From Rhizoclosmatium globosum (lineage: Eukaryota > Chytridiomycota > Chytridiomycetes > Chytridiales > Chytriomycetaceae), in NCBI GenBank assembly GCA_002104985.1, contig MCGO01000145.1:1-64000 (forward strand): a stretch of 64,000 bases of DNA, read 5' to 3'. Below are positions 40,538-52,775 of this stretch, piece by piece. The position numbers and the translations under genes were made by a program. The notes beneath the pieces were generated by a model. That model worked only from the letters and a program-made list of their open reading frames with translations. It did no database searches and was not told the DNA's origin. Numbering within the stretch: position 1 is the first letter of the stretch; each line of letters starts with the position of its first letter.

Positions 40538-41882
40538 ATGCAAGCTTTCGTGTTGGCCGCCTTGGCGATCATCTGTGTTCAAGCGCAGCAGAACCCATAC
40601 GTATCACAATTGAACGCAGTGAAGAACAATTACCAGTCCTTGCCGATTGAATGTTTCGCGGGATGGGCGTCTATCCAGACTGAAGGAACCGCTGGTGTGG
40701 CTTCATTCTGCAAAAGTCGGTTGATCTCAGCTTTCGACCCTAATAACACGGCTAATTGCCTTGCGTCTATTACTTTGGTAACTCCAGCGCCGTCCGCGTC
40801 TTCCATTGCAAATGCCAGGCGTAATGCTGAATCCTCTACTGCATCTGTTGAATTGTTTAAAAGTGCTTGGACCATGATTATTTCCATTTGTAGGGATGCA
40901 ATTAACCAAGACAGCACAGCTAATGGACAAGGGCAAACGCCAATTCTACCCGCTGGTTCCAATCCACCATACACCGGTGACTCTAAAACGCTTTCTGCAC
41001 TTATCACGAACAGTCATCTCGACCTTGATCTGACAACTATAATCCAGTCACTGGTTGAAGGTTCAGTGTCTCTCTAGAATATTCCAGGAATGACACTGAA
41101 TAGTGGGTTCAAAAATGCTGTGATAATACAAGTTCTGGCGGATGGATACCAAGTAATGTTATTGATTTGACCCTATATTCACCATTCATTATGCTCGACA
41201 GGTTGCACTCACGGCAAATAGCACAGGAAACCCAAATCTTTTTAATAACAACGGCACACTTGGAACCGGAATCGTTGCATTCACTCTTGATGCTTCCATA
41301 GCTAGCTTTTTTTTAACCATTGCTCTTTCTCCCAATGGAAATTTCATGCAGGTTAATGTCATGGACAGCAGGTCGCCTTTGGGTTCTTACATATTCGAAT
41401 TGAAAAACTTGAGACGCAGAGCCAGAGATGCCAACGTGAAGCTTATTATTGGTGCTGCTCCTCTTGGTCGTTCGGCCACTATTGTCACGTCTGCTAGCAC
41501 GAATTCGGCTTTGTCTTCATCGTTTACTTCTACATCTGGGACCATTGTTTTAACTTCTAGCGCGACTTTTGTTACTAGTTCGGCTGCTGTGAGTAGCACC
41601 GTTCTTTCTACGTACAGCTCAAGCTATTCCTTCACTGCGTCCAGTACTGTCAATTCTGCAACCAGTACGATGGGAGCTGCAACTTTATCCAGCCGCTTGC
41701 CTTCCACCTCCACTACAGCATCCACAACTACTGGAGTTCAAGTCAATGTTGGAGATCAAACAAAAACTACCACCACTATCACCACAACCGCCTCAAATAA
41801 CGTGAATATTAAAGTCGGAGCAGCCAAGAATACGGATGTTTCGTTTATCGCCCTTTTGGTTGTACTTGTCGTCTTGGCTTAA
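40538..41882 (+). CDS. Secreted surface protein with LRR-family C-terminal domain; in-frame TAG
   Basis: Two exons (40538-41152, 41202-41882). A signal peptide (MQAFVLAALAIICVQAQ) is followed by a Cys-containing domain (ECFAGWASIQTEGTAGVASF; CLASITLV), then a domain homologous to the LRR proteins' C-terminal part: YTGDSKTLSALI, SGFKNAVIIQVLADGYQ (LRR: AGSNAVVVLITSRQYQ), with the intron at the identical place after YQ. A Ser/Thr stalk and a hydrophobic tail (VSFIALLVVLVVLA) suggest GPI anchoring. An in-frame TAG at 41,075-41,077 interrupts an otherwise open exon. A 27-nt GT-AG segment (GTTCAG...TTCCAG, 41,064-41,090) would remove it in frame, but that is shorter than other introns here. Otherwise it is a nonsense allele. 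Confidence 0.62.
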
Positions 41883-42256
41883 CATTTTCCCTTTTTGTAC
41901 TCGACGTTTCCTTGACTTTTTTTTTTCTATTTCGCGTCATTTAACGCTGTGTTGTTTTTATTTCTGTGTTTTTATTTCTGAATCTCTTGTTTTTGTCTTT
42001 CCTTCGCTGGATCTATTTTCTGTATTTCGTCACAATAAATTGACAATGTTTGAATTCAAAGCGTGTAATTTTATTGCAGTTCTTTGATTCAGGTGCAACC
42101 CAACCTTCACGTATTTTACGCGCTAAAACAGTAATTGAGGATATGGAAGAGAATCTCGGTGGGAAGTCGTAAAATAAAACATCGAATCTACAAGTTCACA
42201 CTTATTCATTTTTTAGTTAACTATTTTATTTCATACATATTCAACAAAAGGCACAT

Positions 42257-43162
<906 letters not shown>

Positions 43163-43205
43163 TTTGGGGATAATAAATAAAAGAAAGTAATTAATAAGAA
43201 ATAAG

Positions 43206-43545
43206 ATGGAGAACTCGTCGGATTCTTCAAAGACGGTTTCAAAGACAACTTGCTTAAACTGTGATAAGGGTGTGATTGCGTACGAGTGCCTGCCTTGTCA
43301 GCATAAGGGTATGTACTGTTTATATGTTGGGTTTAAGCACTTTGACACTAAGTCTCTCCCTCTTACTGCCCTCTATTACCACAAATAGCTCTGTGTAAAT
43401 CGTGTGCTATGAAACAAGCGACAGGCGGAAAGTGCAAGTAAGTTGGCTCGTGGATTAGCTCCACTGATGACTCATCAATACTTCACATCATCGCGATATC
43501 GACAGAGTATGCAAAGAACTTTTCACGGAGCTGCGCAAGATTTAA
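43206..43545 (+). CDS. 63-aa mini RING-finger protein
   Basis: Three exons (43206-43308, 43389-43437, 43506-43545) with agreeing phases. Almost the entire protein is a C3HC4 RING: C16-x2-C19, C31-x-H33, C37-x2-C40, C50-x2-C53 (CLNCDKGVIAYECLPCQHKA, LCKSCAMKQATGGKCKVC). E3 ubiquitin-ligase activity or metal-dependent protein binding is likely. It is divergent from TVP23 across 43 bp, so the two share a promoter. Too short for automatic callers that ignore small exons. Confidence 0.75.
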
Positions 43546-44129
43546 TTCTTGCTCGAGTTATTCAACGTCCTGAATAAACTCCATGAGACTCAGAATCAAC
43601 AAATTCTTCACAATTCTGCGTTATGGACGAGTGTCAGAACTAATTGAAGTCATCTTCTCCTAACATTGAGCTCCTAATTATGATGGATGGATAGAAGCAT
43701 GGATGGTGTGCTTGATTATGGCCAAGGCTTTCAATAGTCTGGATTTAGATCAATTAAACCCTTCTTACGAGGTAATGAATATTGTTTTGATAGCAATCGT
43801 AACTGTACCTTACGTGATAGAATTTAGAGGGCCAAGATCTATGGAGAAGAATGGATGTTGTTGACAAGCACAGGTTAACGCCGCCAAAGATCTACAAAGA
43901 CGCTTCATCGAAAAATCGACCAATTGCCTGGATCGTTTCAATGAATCGTGCAAATTGCGTGTCTGCACGCTTCAGATAACGTGGTGCGGGGTTAATTTTG
44001 TGGAGATGCACGTGCGGTTTCGCCATCTGCACCTGCCTCGTTGTTCAAATTTCATACAAAAGGGACGAAGCCGAGCATGGAAAAAACGTCAAACAACAAG
44101 CTAGTCATTTCTGTCAAGAACCTTATCTG
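43546..44129 (+). pseudogene. Possible F-box family remnant and otherwise unassigned DNA
   Basis: Near 43,575-43,650 the plus strand reads LHETQNQQILHNSALWTSVR, resembling LLHLNQTTRNTLIHSSSLWT of the F-box pseudogene at 37.7-38.3 kb, then a stop. Further on (43,820-43,980) a spliced-looking frame reads LWRRMDVVDKHRLTPPKIYK without known homology. No F-box start is visible. A decayed third family member is the best guess. Confidence 0.35.
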
Positions 44130-45230
44130 ATGTCACTCCGATCCATGTCCATTTCGTCATCTACATCGAGCTCCTTCAATCCTGAGACGGGCGTCTTTGT
44201 CTTGACTCCTCCAGAGTCCCTTAAATACCCTGAAGCGCACAACTTCCTGGATCTTCTCAAGTTCAGAGTCGAATTGGAAGAAGGATCTGTGAGTTTTGAC
44301 GTGCTTGGCTTTCCAACTTATTGCTCACTTTTTGATCCATAGCAATTTATGACATCGCTCATTCTGGACTTCCAAAACGTTGAATATCTTGACTTTACTG
44401 GCCTTCAGTCGTTGTTGCAAGCCAAGGACTTCTTGTCGCAACACGTTGGCGGGAGACACGTGCCAATCTTCTTTGTCAACATGTCTCCAAACCACATGTC
44501 CCGTCTGATGCGTGTCACTGCGTACATTCCAGGACACGCTGCCGATCCATCTCTCATGTACACAACTCCATCCCGCCGCCCATCACTCACTCGATCTGCA
44601 TCACCAGCTTCAAGTGCAGCTGGCAGTGTCGCCGGCAGTCCCGCAATGGAATTCCTCCCCGAACCACCCTCCCTCGTCCTCAGAACCCGCTCCTCCTCAA
44701 AACTACCCCGCCTCACAACCCTCCCTTCAACACCACCCCAACGCAAAGACTCCGCCGGCCCATTCCCATCCCCCGCTTCAACCCTCCCCCTCTCATCAAC
44801 ACGCAGCAGAAGCGACTCAAACCCAATCCCTCCAAACGCATACATCCGACGCGACTCTGCTTTCGTTGCGCAACAGGAATACGACGATGGCCAGCAGTAC
44901 CCGCCACAACCCTTCCCAACAGCCCCCATCATCCGCCGCGACGTGTACGAACCACCTAAAGAAGGTGTTGACATGGCTCCAAGTGTGTCTATCGGGTCTT
45001 TCCTCAAGAAACTCAAGAGTAAAGCGAAAGAGGTTGAAGTCGTTGATAACGATGTGGAAGACCCGTTCAGAGCGACGCGAGTCACTGGGGAAGAGTTCCG
45101 TCGAGTGATTGGTGCGAGTGAGCCGTTTGGGGTACAGGAAGATGAGTTCCCAAGAGGGTTTGGGAAGGAGCTGAGGTATTTCCATTCGAGTTTGGAGGAG
45201 GCTGTTGGAGCTGCTTCAGTCAGACGGTAA
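44130..45230 (+). CDS. Orphan STAS-domain protein
   Basis: Two exons (44130-44288, 44343-45230), 348 aa. Residues about 10-120 form a STAS-like domain: FVLTPPESLKYPEAHNFLDL, SLILDFQNVEYLDFTGLQSL (the LxxDxxxVxxxDxTG core of STAS and anti-sigma antagonists), VPIFFVNMSPNHMSRLMRV. In sulfate permeases this domain follows a transporter, which is absent here. The rest is Ser/Pro-rich and probably disordered (RSRSDSNPIPPNAYIRRDSA), ending DEFPRGFGKELRYFHSSLEE. A cytosolic regulatory or scaffold role is inferred. A broken copy occupies 300-1440. The start is the ATG giving MSLRSMSISSSTSS; the frame is open upstream but without support. Confidence 0.7.
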
Positions 45231-45501
45231 TGAACTGTCTTGTATTATTGTGGCTTGGAATCTTTTGAGCTTGTGATCTTGGGCTCCTTTCTTGGTTTCC
45301 CTTTTTTTTGTAGCATCGTTTCTCGTTTTTCTGTACCATGTTTTATGACTTTATCCATTAGTACTGTTTACAATATAATGCCCATAACCATCCCTGACGA
45401 CTTGTTGGTGTTATTTGTTGTCTTGCGCGTGTGTCAATTTATTCTCCATTGTTTGACCAATTCCACTGCAGTGTTACAACACCCTTTCAGAACCAGTTTA
45501 G

Positions 45502-47544
45502 ATGATTCAAGTCTACTATTGCAAGACCTTCTTTTCGTTCACAACTCCAATATCCGTTTCCGAACTCTTGCATCTCTTGAAAGTACGTCGCGACCAATAT
45601 CCTTCCGTGCTTCCCATCAACGACGATGCTCCACCAATAAGCGATTCAGACGAACCCATTCCGGATGGAATCTATACAATCGTGACAGTCAACTCTGTCC
45701 CTAAAAATATTCCACCACCGAGTCTTCACTACGAAGGGAGACAACGGTTCACGCGAGACTTGCAAGGACACAGAATCCCATACAGCGATGCCAGTGACTC
45801 CGAATCAAACTATTCTAAAGCTCCATCCGAAGCCCTCGATTCACGCCCTCGCGCGACTGAAAACCCAAAGTTTCGTGAATGGTATTACAACCAATTTGGA
45901 CGGGACGTGAAGGAGCTTCGGTTTGCTGGATCTACGAATCCGAAACACTTTTCGAAACGGGGAGATGAGGGGTCGGAGTGTTGTGAGTCGGATGGGAGTA
46001 GGTCGAGTCGTTTCATTCCCACACGGAATTATGCACGTGCTCCGTCTAGTAATGGCGATTCGAATAACTCGGACGTTTCGTTTCAGAGAGGTAGGGAGGA
46101 ACAGAGGAGGAAATATGCTGTTGAAGTGGAGCTGAATGATGTGATTGAAGAAGGTGGGACCGATGATGGTCGTTCAACAGCATCGGGGGAAAGTTTAAAG
46201 GAGAACAGTGAAAAGCGGAGGGAATCATCATCGCGTAAGAACCACCAGCAGGAATCTAGCGATGAAGAAAATGATAGAAGGGAAACCCGTAAGGAACGAA
46301 ACCTTCCTGCATTGCCACGTAAAGCCAGGTCCAGGGAAAGGGAAGAGAATAGCGGTCGCAGACGAAATGACAGAAATAATTCACCGGAAGAGACGTCTTC
46401 AGAAGAATCAGTTTCGATAGAACGAGGTCGCTCCCGTTCTCGCGAACGACATGGCAAACACAAAGGCGAAAAACGAATCGTGTACACTGACAAAGATCGA
46501 CAGTTCGATAACGATATGAAAGCTGGAATCAAAGCAATGTCCGATGGTAAGCCCCGTTCCATACCGAAAAGCTCCACCCTAACTTTCACACTAATTCTTG
46601 CAGCCGTTGCATCCATACCAGAAAGGTAACACCCTTCCCACCAACTCCAACACACCTTCCTCAAAAAACTAAACTCCCTCTCTCACAAACTTCCTCCCAG
46701 ATACTACAAATACAACGCAATCCTCTCCAAAAAGCTCGACCACGCATCAACCCGCGTCTCCCACCTCCACCAAACCCTCTCCAAAACCACAGACCCAATC
46801 CGCACACGAATCCTCCAAGTCCAACTCCTCTCCATCCTCCAAGCCGTCTGGCGGACCGCGTGGGAACGGTATACACCGGGGACGAGGCGGTACGCTACGT
46901 CTGATATCTCTGCGGGGAGGGTTATCCATGCGGAGGGGGCGCTTAATAACTTGCACATGTGGAAACGGATTGTTGAGGCGGATTGTTTCGGGAAGGGGCC
47001 GCGGAACTCGAATGCGGAGTTTTTGGAGCCGTTGAGGTTGATGGATCAGTTGCCGACGCATTTGTTTCGGAGGTCTGGGTATAACCCTGCGTATATTTAT
47101 TTGGCGCGGTATAACCCGCCTCCGTCGGGTGTGGAGGATAAATCGGAGGCGGAAATTGTTTCGGAGATTCGAGTTACGTTTCTGGATTTGGCGATGCGGC
47201 AGAATGTGTATCGCGATGAAGAGCTGAATGCGATTTTGACGGACGTTGTGGATACATATAGGAGTGCAGAGAGTCAAGCGGACTCGAAACCGAAGGTTGT
47301 ATGGGATATGATGTTGACGAAACTACGCAAAGAGTTTTGGCTGAATCGGAAACCCGAGAACTTACAAGAACTAGTCAAAAAGTGGGATGGAAACAGACAA
47401 GCTGAAAAAGCCCAACAAGAAAGACAAACGAGAAAAACTCAATCCGAAAGTAGCAGCTCAAGCGACGATGACACGGACGATCGCGAACCGGAACCCAAAG
47501 TCAAGAACAGAGTTAGGTGGGACAAAGACAGATACTATGGATAA
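45502..47544 (+). CDS. Large charged protein of unknown function
   Basis: Three exons (45502-46546, 46604-46625 of only 22 nt, 46701-47544), 636 aa. The N-terminus (residues 1-60) resembles a small ordered domain (VSELLHLLKVRRDQYPSVLP). Residues about 90-340 are highly charged and SR/RE-rich (RKARSREREENSGRRRNDRN, ERGRSRSRERHGKHKGEK). Residues about 350-600 are more ordered (YKYNAILSKKLDHASTRVSH, LLSILQAVWRTAWERYTPG, VWDMMLTKLRKEFWLN). It ends with an acidic Ser tract and RVRWDKDRYYG. Retroelement-capsid-like architecture (charged linker plus helical domain) crossed my mind but is unproven. The 22-nt exon is inferred from phase. Confidence 0.6.
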
Positions 47545-47604
47545 GACAATAAACCATAAGTTTAATTGTTCCTCATAAATAACCAAAAAAATCCAAACAA
47601 GCCG

Positions 47605-50600
47605 CTACAAGAAACTAGCCGTCAACTTCAACGCGTGATCCGTCTTCCTCGTTGTCGGTTTAATAAATCCCATAAACTCCAAATGCGTAAGCGCCGCCGC
47701 AAACCTTGCCCTATTTCAAACCATTTTAGCTCCCCCCCCCCCCCCCCCCCCCCACCTTTTTGAAAAAAGCGAAATCGAAAACTCACTGAATATCCATCTT
47801 CGCAGGCTTCGGAACCTCTTTCCTCACCACAAGCTCAAACCCAGTGAACATATCAAACAGGTTGATCATATGTCCACACTCGTTATGAAGTCGATACACG
47901 AGACTGATATCCAAAGCAGAAGGATGTAATACGTCTGAAGCCCGACAACACCTGCAGGACAAGTAATCTGAAGTTGCACCAAGTGCCGTTTGAATAATGG
48001 GCCGCGGGTGTGGTTGGAAGTTCTTTAAAAAAAAACATTAAGCCTCGAAACCTCAAAAACCAAATAAACTCAACTGTCATGGGCGTCTTTGCATTCTCAT
48101 AATACTGCATTTCATACCACAAGCACTCCTTATACCCCTTCCCCAACCACGTCCTTACAAACTGCTCAAACTCCATTGATACACGTATAGCCAGGTACTT
48201 GAAACTCTTCTTATCTTCCACGAGGGCGTGGTGCATGATTCCGGCTTTTAGGGCGGACTTTGTGCGCCGTTTTTGGACGAGACCGGCGGTTTGGCGTTCG
48301 AAGCGGGCTCGTTCTTCGTCTTCGTCTTCAGAGGAGGAAGAATTGGAGTCTTGGTCGTTTTTGTTGCGCATGTGACGGGCGAGGAGCTCTTCGAGAAGGG
48401 TGGTGAACTTTAAGGCTGTTTCGTATGTGTTTTCAGAGATTTGGCAGGCGCCCAGTCCAGTTACCCATGACCTCAATAAGCCTTCCATGTCTTTTGGAGT
48501 GATCCACCTATACTTTGCTTGTTAGCTCACCAATTCGTTTTCAAAAGTAGAGGCTTACTTGATTTTCTTGACGATATCCTGGACCACATCGTCCTTGACA
48601 ATATCCTCGCTACTCAAGACTCGCGAATACAGGTTGTACAGTGAGTTCCACTTGTATACTTTCAAATAATTTTTGGTACATCGCAGGAACTCAATCGCAA
48701 AGCTTTGCATAACATGGAACGAATTAAGCTCTGTCTGGGCGTATTGAATCAACTGTGGTAGCATATCGTTGTTATCGATAAGTTGTTGAACGAATTCCCA
48801 TTGTTCCTGGGCAACTAGCCTCTTGCCGTATCTGTAGAAGAGGTTTTAAAGGATTAGGGGGTTCACAGATGTTGAGAATAAAGTTTAACCGTTCAAATGA
48901 ATCTTGCTGTCGAAGCTTCCGGATCATTTCGGGTTGAATTTGGGAGATTCCGTCGTATAACATCATTGAAGACATTGCATTTGCGTAACAGTGGCTCATG
49001 GCCGTGTACTGAATATTCTCGTTTAGAAAAGGCGTCACGAGCGATTTGGAATAACACACCTGAATTGTGTCTAATAAAGCAGTCACAGAACGATGATTGT
49101 TCTTGAAATGATTGAAAATCAGCGAAAAGACTTCATGATTGAACTTGATTCCCCCGGGATACTTCAAAAACACCTTTGTTGTGAAAACAGGTGGGTCAAA
49201 AATATGCCGTTTATGGTTATCGACGCAACCAACCTGTTCAACAATGGCATCCAAACAATCATCCGACTTGCTTAAAACAAATCTCTCGCACCGCAAAAGT
49301 CTCAAAACAGACTTGTGCAGATTGTTGTGAACGATATCAAGAGTTGTTGAAATACCCAACAAAAAGACGAATGGCAGTGTATCCAGCGAAGCGCTGCACA
49401 GTTTGACAAGGTCTTGGAATACAGTGGTATCAAAGCGTTCAAATTCTGGGATAGAAATAATGAGAACCGTAGAAGCCCGTGTCTTTTTTGATTTCCGCGC
49501 AAACCACGATTCCAGAATTCGTATGTCGAATGGCGAAGGTTTACGTATCTATCGTAAAAGAATTCGCGTTCAATAAGTGAACGAGGAGAGTTCCAGTTCA
49601 TCGCATTCGTCACGCATCCACCCCGTGATCCCCATCCCATCCACGCATTCCGATTCTAAACATCATTTCTCAAACATTCGTCAAGATCCCTCGCTTCCCC
49701 TCAACACAAAAAACGTCCGTAACAAAAAAGAAAAGAGGAACATACCTTCTCGGACGTAAACACCAACCCCGCACCACCACCACCCTCCCCATCCCTCACA
49801 ACCTCCCCAACCTCATCCTCCACATCCTCTTCATTCTCAATCGCATCCAAAACGCGTCTATCATCGTCTCCCAACAATTCCATCGCCTCTTCATTGGTGT
49901 TGGTGGCGGAAGAAGAAGGAGTCATGAATTGGTGGATGCAGCTCTTGATACATGCTTTTAGGTCGGAGGAGTTGAGGGGGCGGAGGACGGCGATGGGGCT
50001 GAGGGGGTTGGATAAGAAGCGGGAGGCCATTGTGTCGTAGAGGGATTGGTTTTCTGGAAGGGGGGGTTTAGTGATAGAGTGAGTGTATGAGTCGTTGACT
50101 TTGTTTGCATTTTGATTGGGGTAGTTGCCACTGAGTTTCTATGAAACTCGCCGGGTGGTACTACTATCGCTCCGATTGTTATCGGTACACTGATTTCCTC
50201 CGTGAAAGGCTTTGTGCCGTGCGCTCACACTTTCATTATTAATACGCGTTGGAGGCTGTGTACGACAAGTCGGCTCTACTTTGTATGCCTCCTCCTTCCT
50301 TCTTCTCTGTGATTCTCGCTTCGCTTGCTATATTTATCTGGCCTTGGACATGACAAGAGTTTCGCTCGCGACCTCGCTACTCCCCCCTGTATATTCGCGT
50401 GTATCCTTTCGACATTCCTTTTTGTTCGTCTCCTCACAGGCTCACTCTGTAGCCTCTCATAAAAACACACACCTCCAAGAATGAGAGCAGCGGGGAGTTC
50501 CTTGATTGGCAGATTCGCCAGGAGAGACGTTTGAGAATGAGATTGCGAATGAGCATTGAGAGCAAAAGATTCGATTCGATGAAAAGCCTGAAGATTGAGA

Positions 50601-51084
50601 GTGAGGAGGGCGTTCTGTCCAATGAATGAATAGATGTTAATTAAGGTCCCAACAAACTCGTAGGTAAATAATTCCAGAGTAAAAAACAGGCAATAAACAA
50701 TACCTCGACATTCGCCTTTGCATTTGACCAGAAGATGTCAAAGGCAGCGACTCGTCTGTCTCTTCCTTCATCGTTTTCCGTTTCACCCATCAAATGTGGA
50801 AACAAGTTGACTTGAGGCGAGGAGTCGATGGCCTGGCGCTTGCTCTGTCTGGCTTTCGAATTGGACTGTGCCTTTGTCTTTGCCTTTGCCTTTGAATTGG
50901 GAGAAGGAATCTCCAAGATGGACACCTGATTGAGAGAGAGAGTTGGTTGGTTGGTACTGAGTGAAGGTGCTGGGAAGGTGCTAGGAAGAACTAGGAGGTG
51001 CTAGGAACTGCTAGGAACTACTAGGAAGAAGAAGGAAGAAGAACTAGTTACATCGACACTGCGAGTGGTTTCTTGTGTGGGCAT
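47605..51084 (-). CDS. ORC3: Origin recognition complex subunit 3
   Basis: Nine exons (51052-51084, 50704-50925, 50473-50614, 49746-50053, 48890-49548, 48559-48831, 48075-48507, 47787-48022, 47605-47710), all phases agreeing, 803 aa. N-terminal ORC3 signature: NALLTLNLQAFHRIESFALN ... LPAALILGENQSLYDTMASR. The ATPase-like region has PFDIRILESWFARKSKKTRA, STVLIISIPEFERFD, LPFVFLLGISTTLDIVHNNL. The C-terminus has NFQPHPRPIIQTALGATSDY LSC and ARFAAALTHLEFMGFIKPTT RKTDH, the winged-helix end. ORC3 is a core subunit with ORC1-6 that marks replication origins. The 419-nt intron 3 is unusually long and may hide a short exon, since the usual VNxxDH after ALxLG is not visible. The last intron holds 22 consecutive C. 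Confidence 0.92.
47732..47753 (+). repeat. Homopolymer: 22 C (22 G on the ORC3 strand)
   Basis: Uninterrupted C run within the final intron of ORC3, about 20 nt from the 3' splice site. Prone to slippage and to assembly error; on the transcript it is a G22 tract. Confidence 0.9.
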
Positions 51085-51151
51085 TTGAGTGTGAGGAAAG
51101 AGAGGGTGCCAATTCTCGGACGCTTTTGTCTTCTTCAAAAACAGAAACAGA
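51085..51151. promoter_or_regulatory. Compact bidirectional promoter, ORC3 and coiled-coil gene
   Basis: Only 67 bp separate the divergent start codons of ORC3 (51,084, minus) and the Ser-rich protein (51,152, plus). Both transcripts must start in or close to this interval, so regulation is probably shared. Confidence 0.6.
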
Positions 51152-52775
51152 ATGACTTCGTTCACAGCATCGCAGGCCATTGCTGAATTTGAAACATTCC
51201 TCAATTGTTCAATCAATAACGATATTAGTTCGGAAATTGATGCGATTCTGAGGACTTCAAAGGCGTCTTCTCTTGGTGCTGCTACTACTACTACTAGTAT
51301 AAGTAGTGCTGAAGGTGGGCTTCCTTCACAGGACACAACTGCTTCTAACAACGAATCAATCAATCAATCAATCAATCAAATAGCAGCCAGATACCGCCCT
51401 GACTCAGAGGCCCTTCACCTGAAACAGGTCTTCTCTTCGTCTGTCCCTCAACCATCTTCAAATCAAAAGAAGCAGCTGTCGTTTGCATCTTCTTCTTCTG
51501 CTTCTTCTTCCGCTTTCAGACACCCTCTCCAAGAAGAAAAGAGTACTTCGATTGATGTCCTGGCTGATCGCGTGGCGGAAATGCAAAAACAGGTTTGTCA
51601 ACTTTGGTTGGAAGCTGTTCTCACTCGCTCACTCACTCACTCTCAGATTGATACTCTCGTAAAAGCGACCGCTTCTTCTTCTTCTTCTTTGGCTCCTACT
51701 GCATCAAAATCACATCCACCTGATAATAGACTTGATTCAGTCTGGAAGGAATTGCGGGACCTTCGTTCGCTTATTACTTCAACTCACTCCACTGTTCCTC
51801 CTCCACCTCATTCTTCTTTGGCTTCTTCTACGGGTATTTCGTCCACTCTAAAGTCTTACATCAAGAAAGAAATCAAAAAACATGATCAAGTGATTCTCGA
51901 TGACATTGTGAGGCCGGAGATTTCAAAGGAGTTGGCTAGGATGGATGTAAGGTGGAATCAAAAGTTGGGTGAGTTATTATGTTGGTTTTTTGAGAGAGAG
52001 TTGAGTCAGTCGAGTGAGTTGTTTGGGTATCATGTCAAGAAATGTGAGCAGAGTGAAAGGAATACTCACGAAGTGTTTGTATGAGAGAGGAGCTCGTCAC
52101 TAGTGTGAGCGACGCAAATTAGTTCTACGGCGGAACAATTCTCCATTAGCGGAGTTGTAAACTGTGGGGATATGGATATCAGAAAGACCGGAGATTATAA
52201 AAGAGTTAGTTAGGATGGATGTAAGGGCACTTAAACGAGAGGAGCTCGTAAAGAGAGTGAGAAAAGCGAACGAACGAATTATATTACGCGATAGTGTGTG
52301 TCTGAGCTGTTTTACTCTCCGTCGCCCAATCCCATGAAAACCATCATCCAACTCAAAGTTACGTTTAGAACGAATTCGGACTTCTTCAACATTCGAAGCA
52401 CATCCACCAACACTATCAACTGCGATAGACACTTCAGATATAACAGCGTCGACAACAACAGATGACTCATCAATTCTTTACGCCCCTGCCGCCACCTCTA
52501 CCCAATCAACACCTAAACGCCACACCCATTCCTCAGCACATCAACATCCAACATACACAGCCTCTTCATCAGCAGAAGAAGAATTACACGACCTGATGAC
52601 CCGTCTAAAAGCAGACCTTGATAAACGCACGGGACAGCATCCCCCGATTCCAGCCTTCATATCAAAAACACCGCCGTCATCAGCGTCAAAGAAGCGGGGT
52701 GGGACACAGGCAGCGTCGTATTCGCAGCCGACGTTTGCAAGTCGTTTGAAGACGAGGAATCCAGTGTGGAAATGA
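51152..52775 (+). CDS. Ser-rich coiled-coil protein of unknown function
   Basis: Three exons (51152-51592, 51647-51968, 52369-52775), 389 aa. The N-terminus MTSFTASQAIAEFETFLNCS has an amphipathic character; Ser-rich linkers (SFASSSSASSSAF) alternate with helical segments (IDVLADRVAEMQKQIDTLVK; STLKSYIKKEIKKHDQVILD; EELHDLMTRLKADLDKRTGQ) and the end is basic (SKKRGGTQAASYSQPTFASR). SINQSINQ is encoded by a TCAA-type repeat. Not recognised; a cytoskeletal or centriolar scaffold is conceivable. Intron 2 (400 nt) contains a copy of the end of exon 2 (52,180-52,231 versus 51,912-51,967). Confidence 0.6.

Noticed and set aside
45502..47544. Second retroelement (domesticated Gag) at the charged protein
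   Set aside because: Architecture is only vaguely Gag-like; no zinc knuckle, protease, LTR or target duplication is visible and it has introns.
49302..49640. Minus-strand frame MGWGSRGG... as an ORC3 exon
   Set aside because: The correct ORC3 frame starts at the acceptor GATAG at 49,549 (IRKPSPFDIRILESWF); the longer frame is out of phase with the conserved ATPase-like region.
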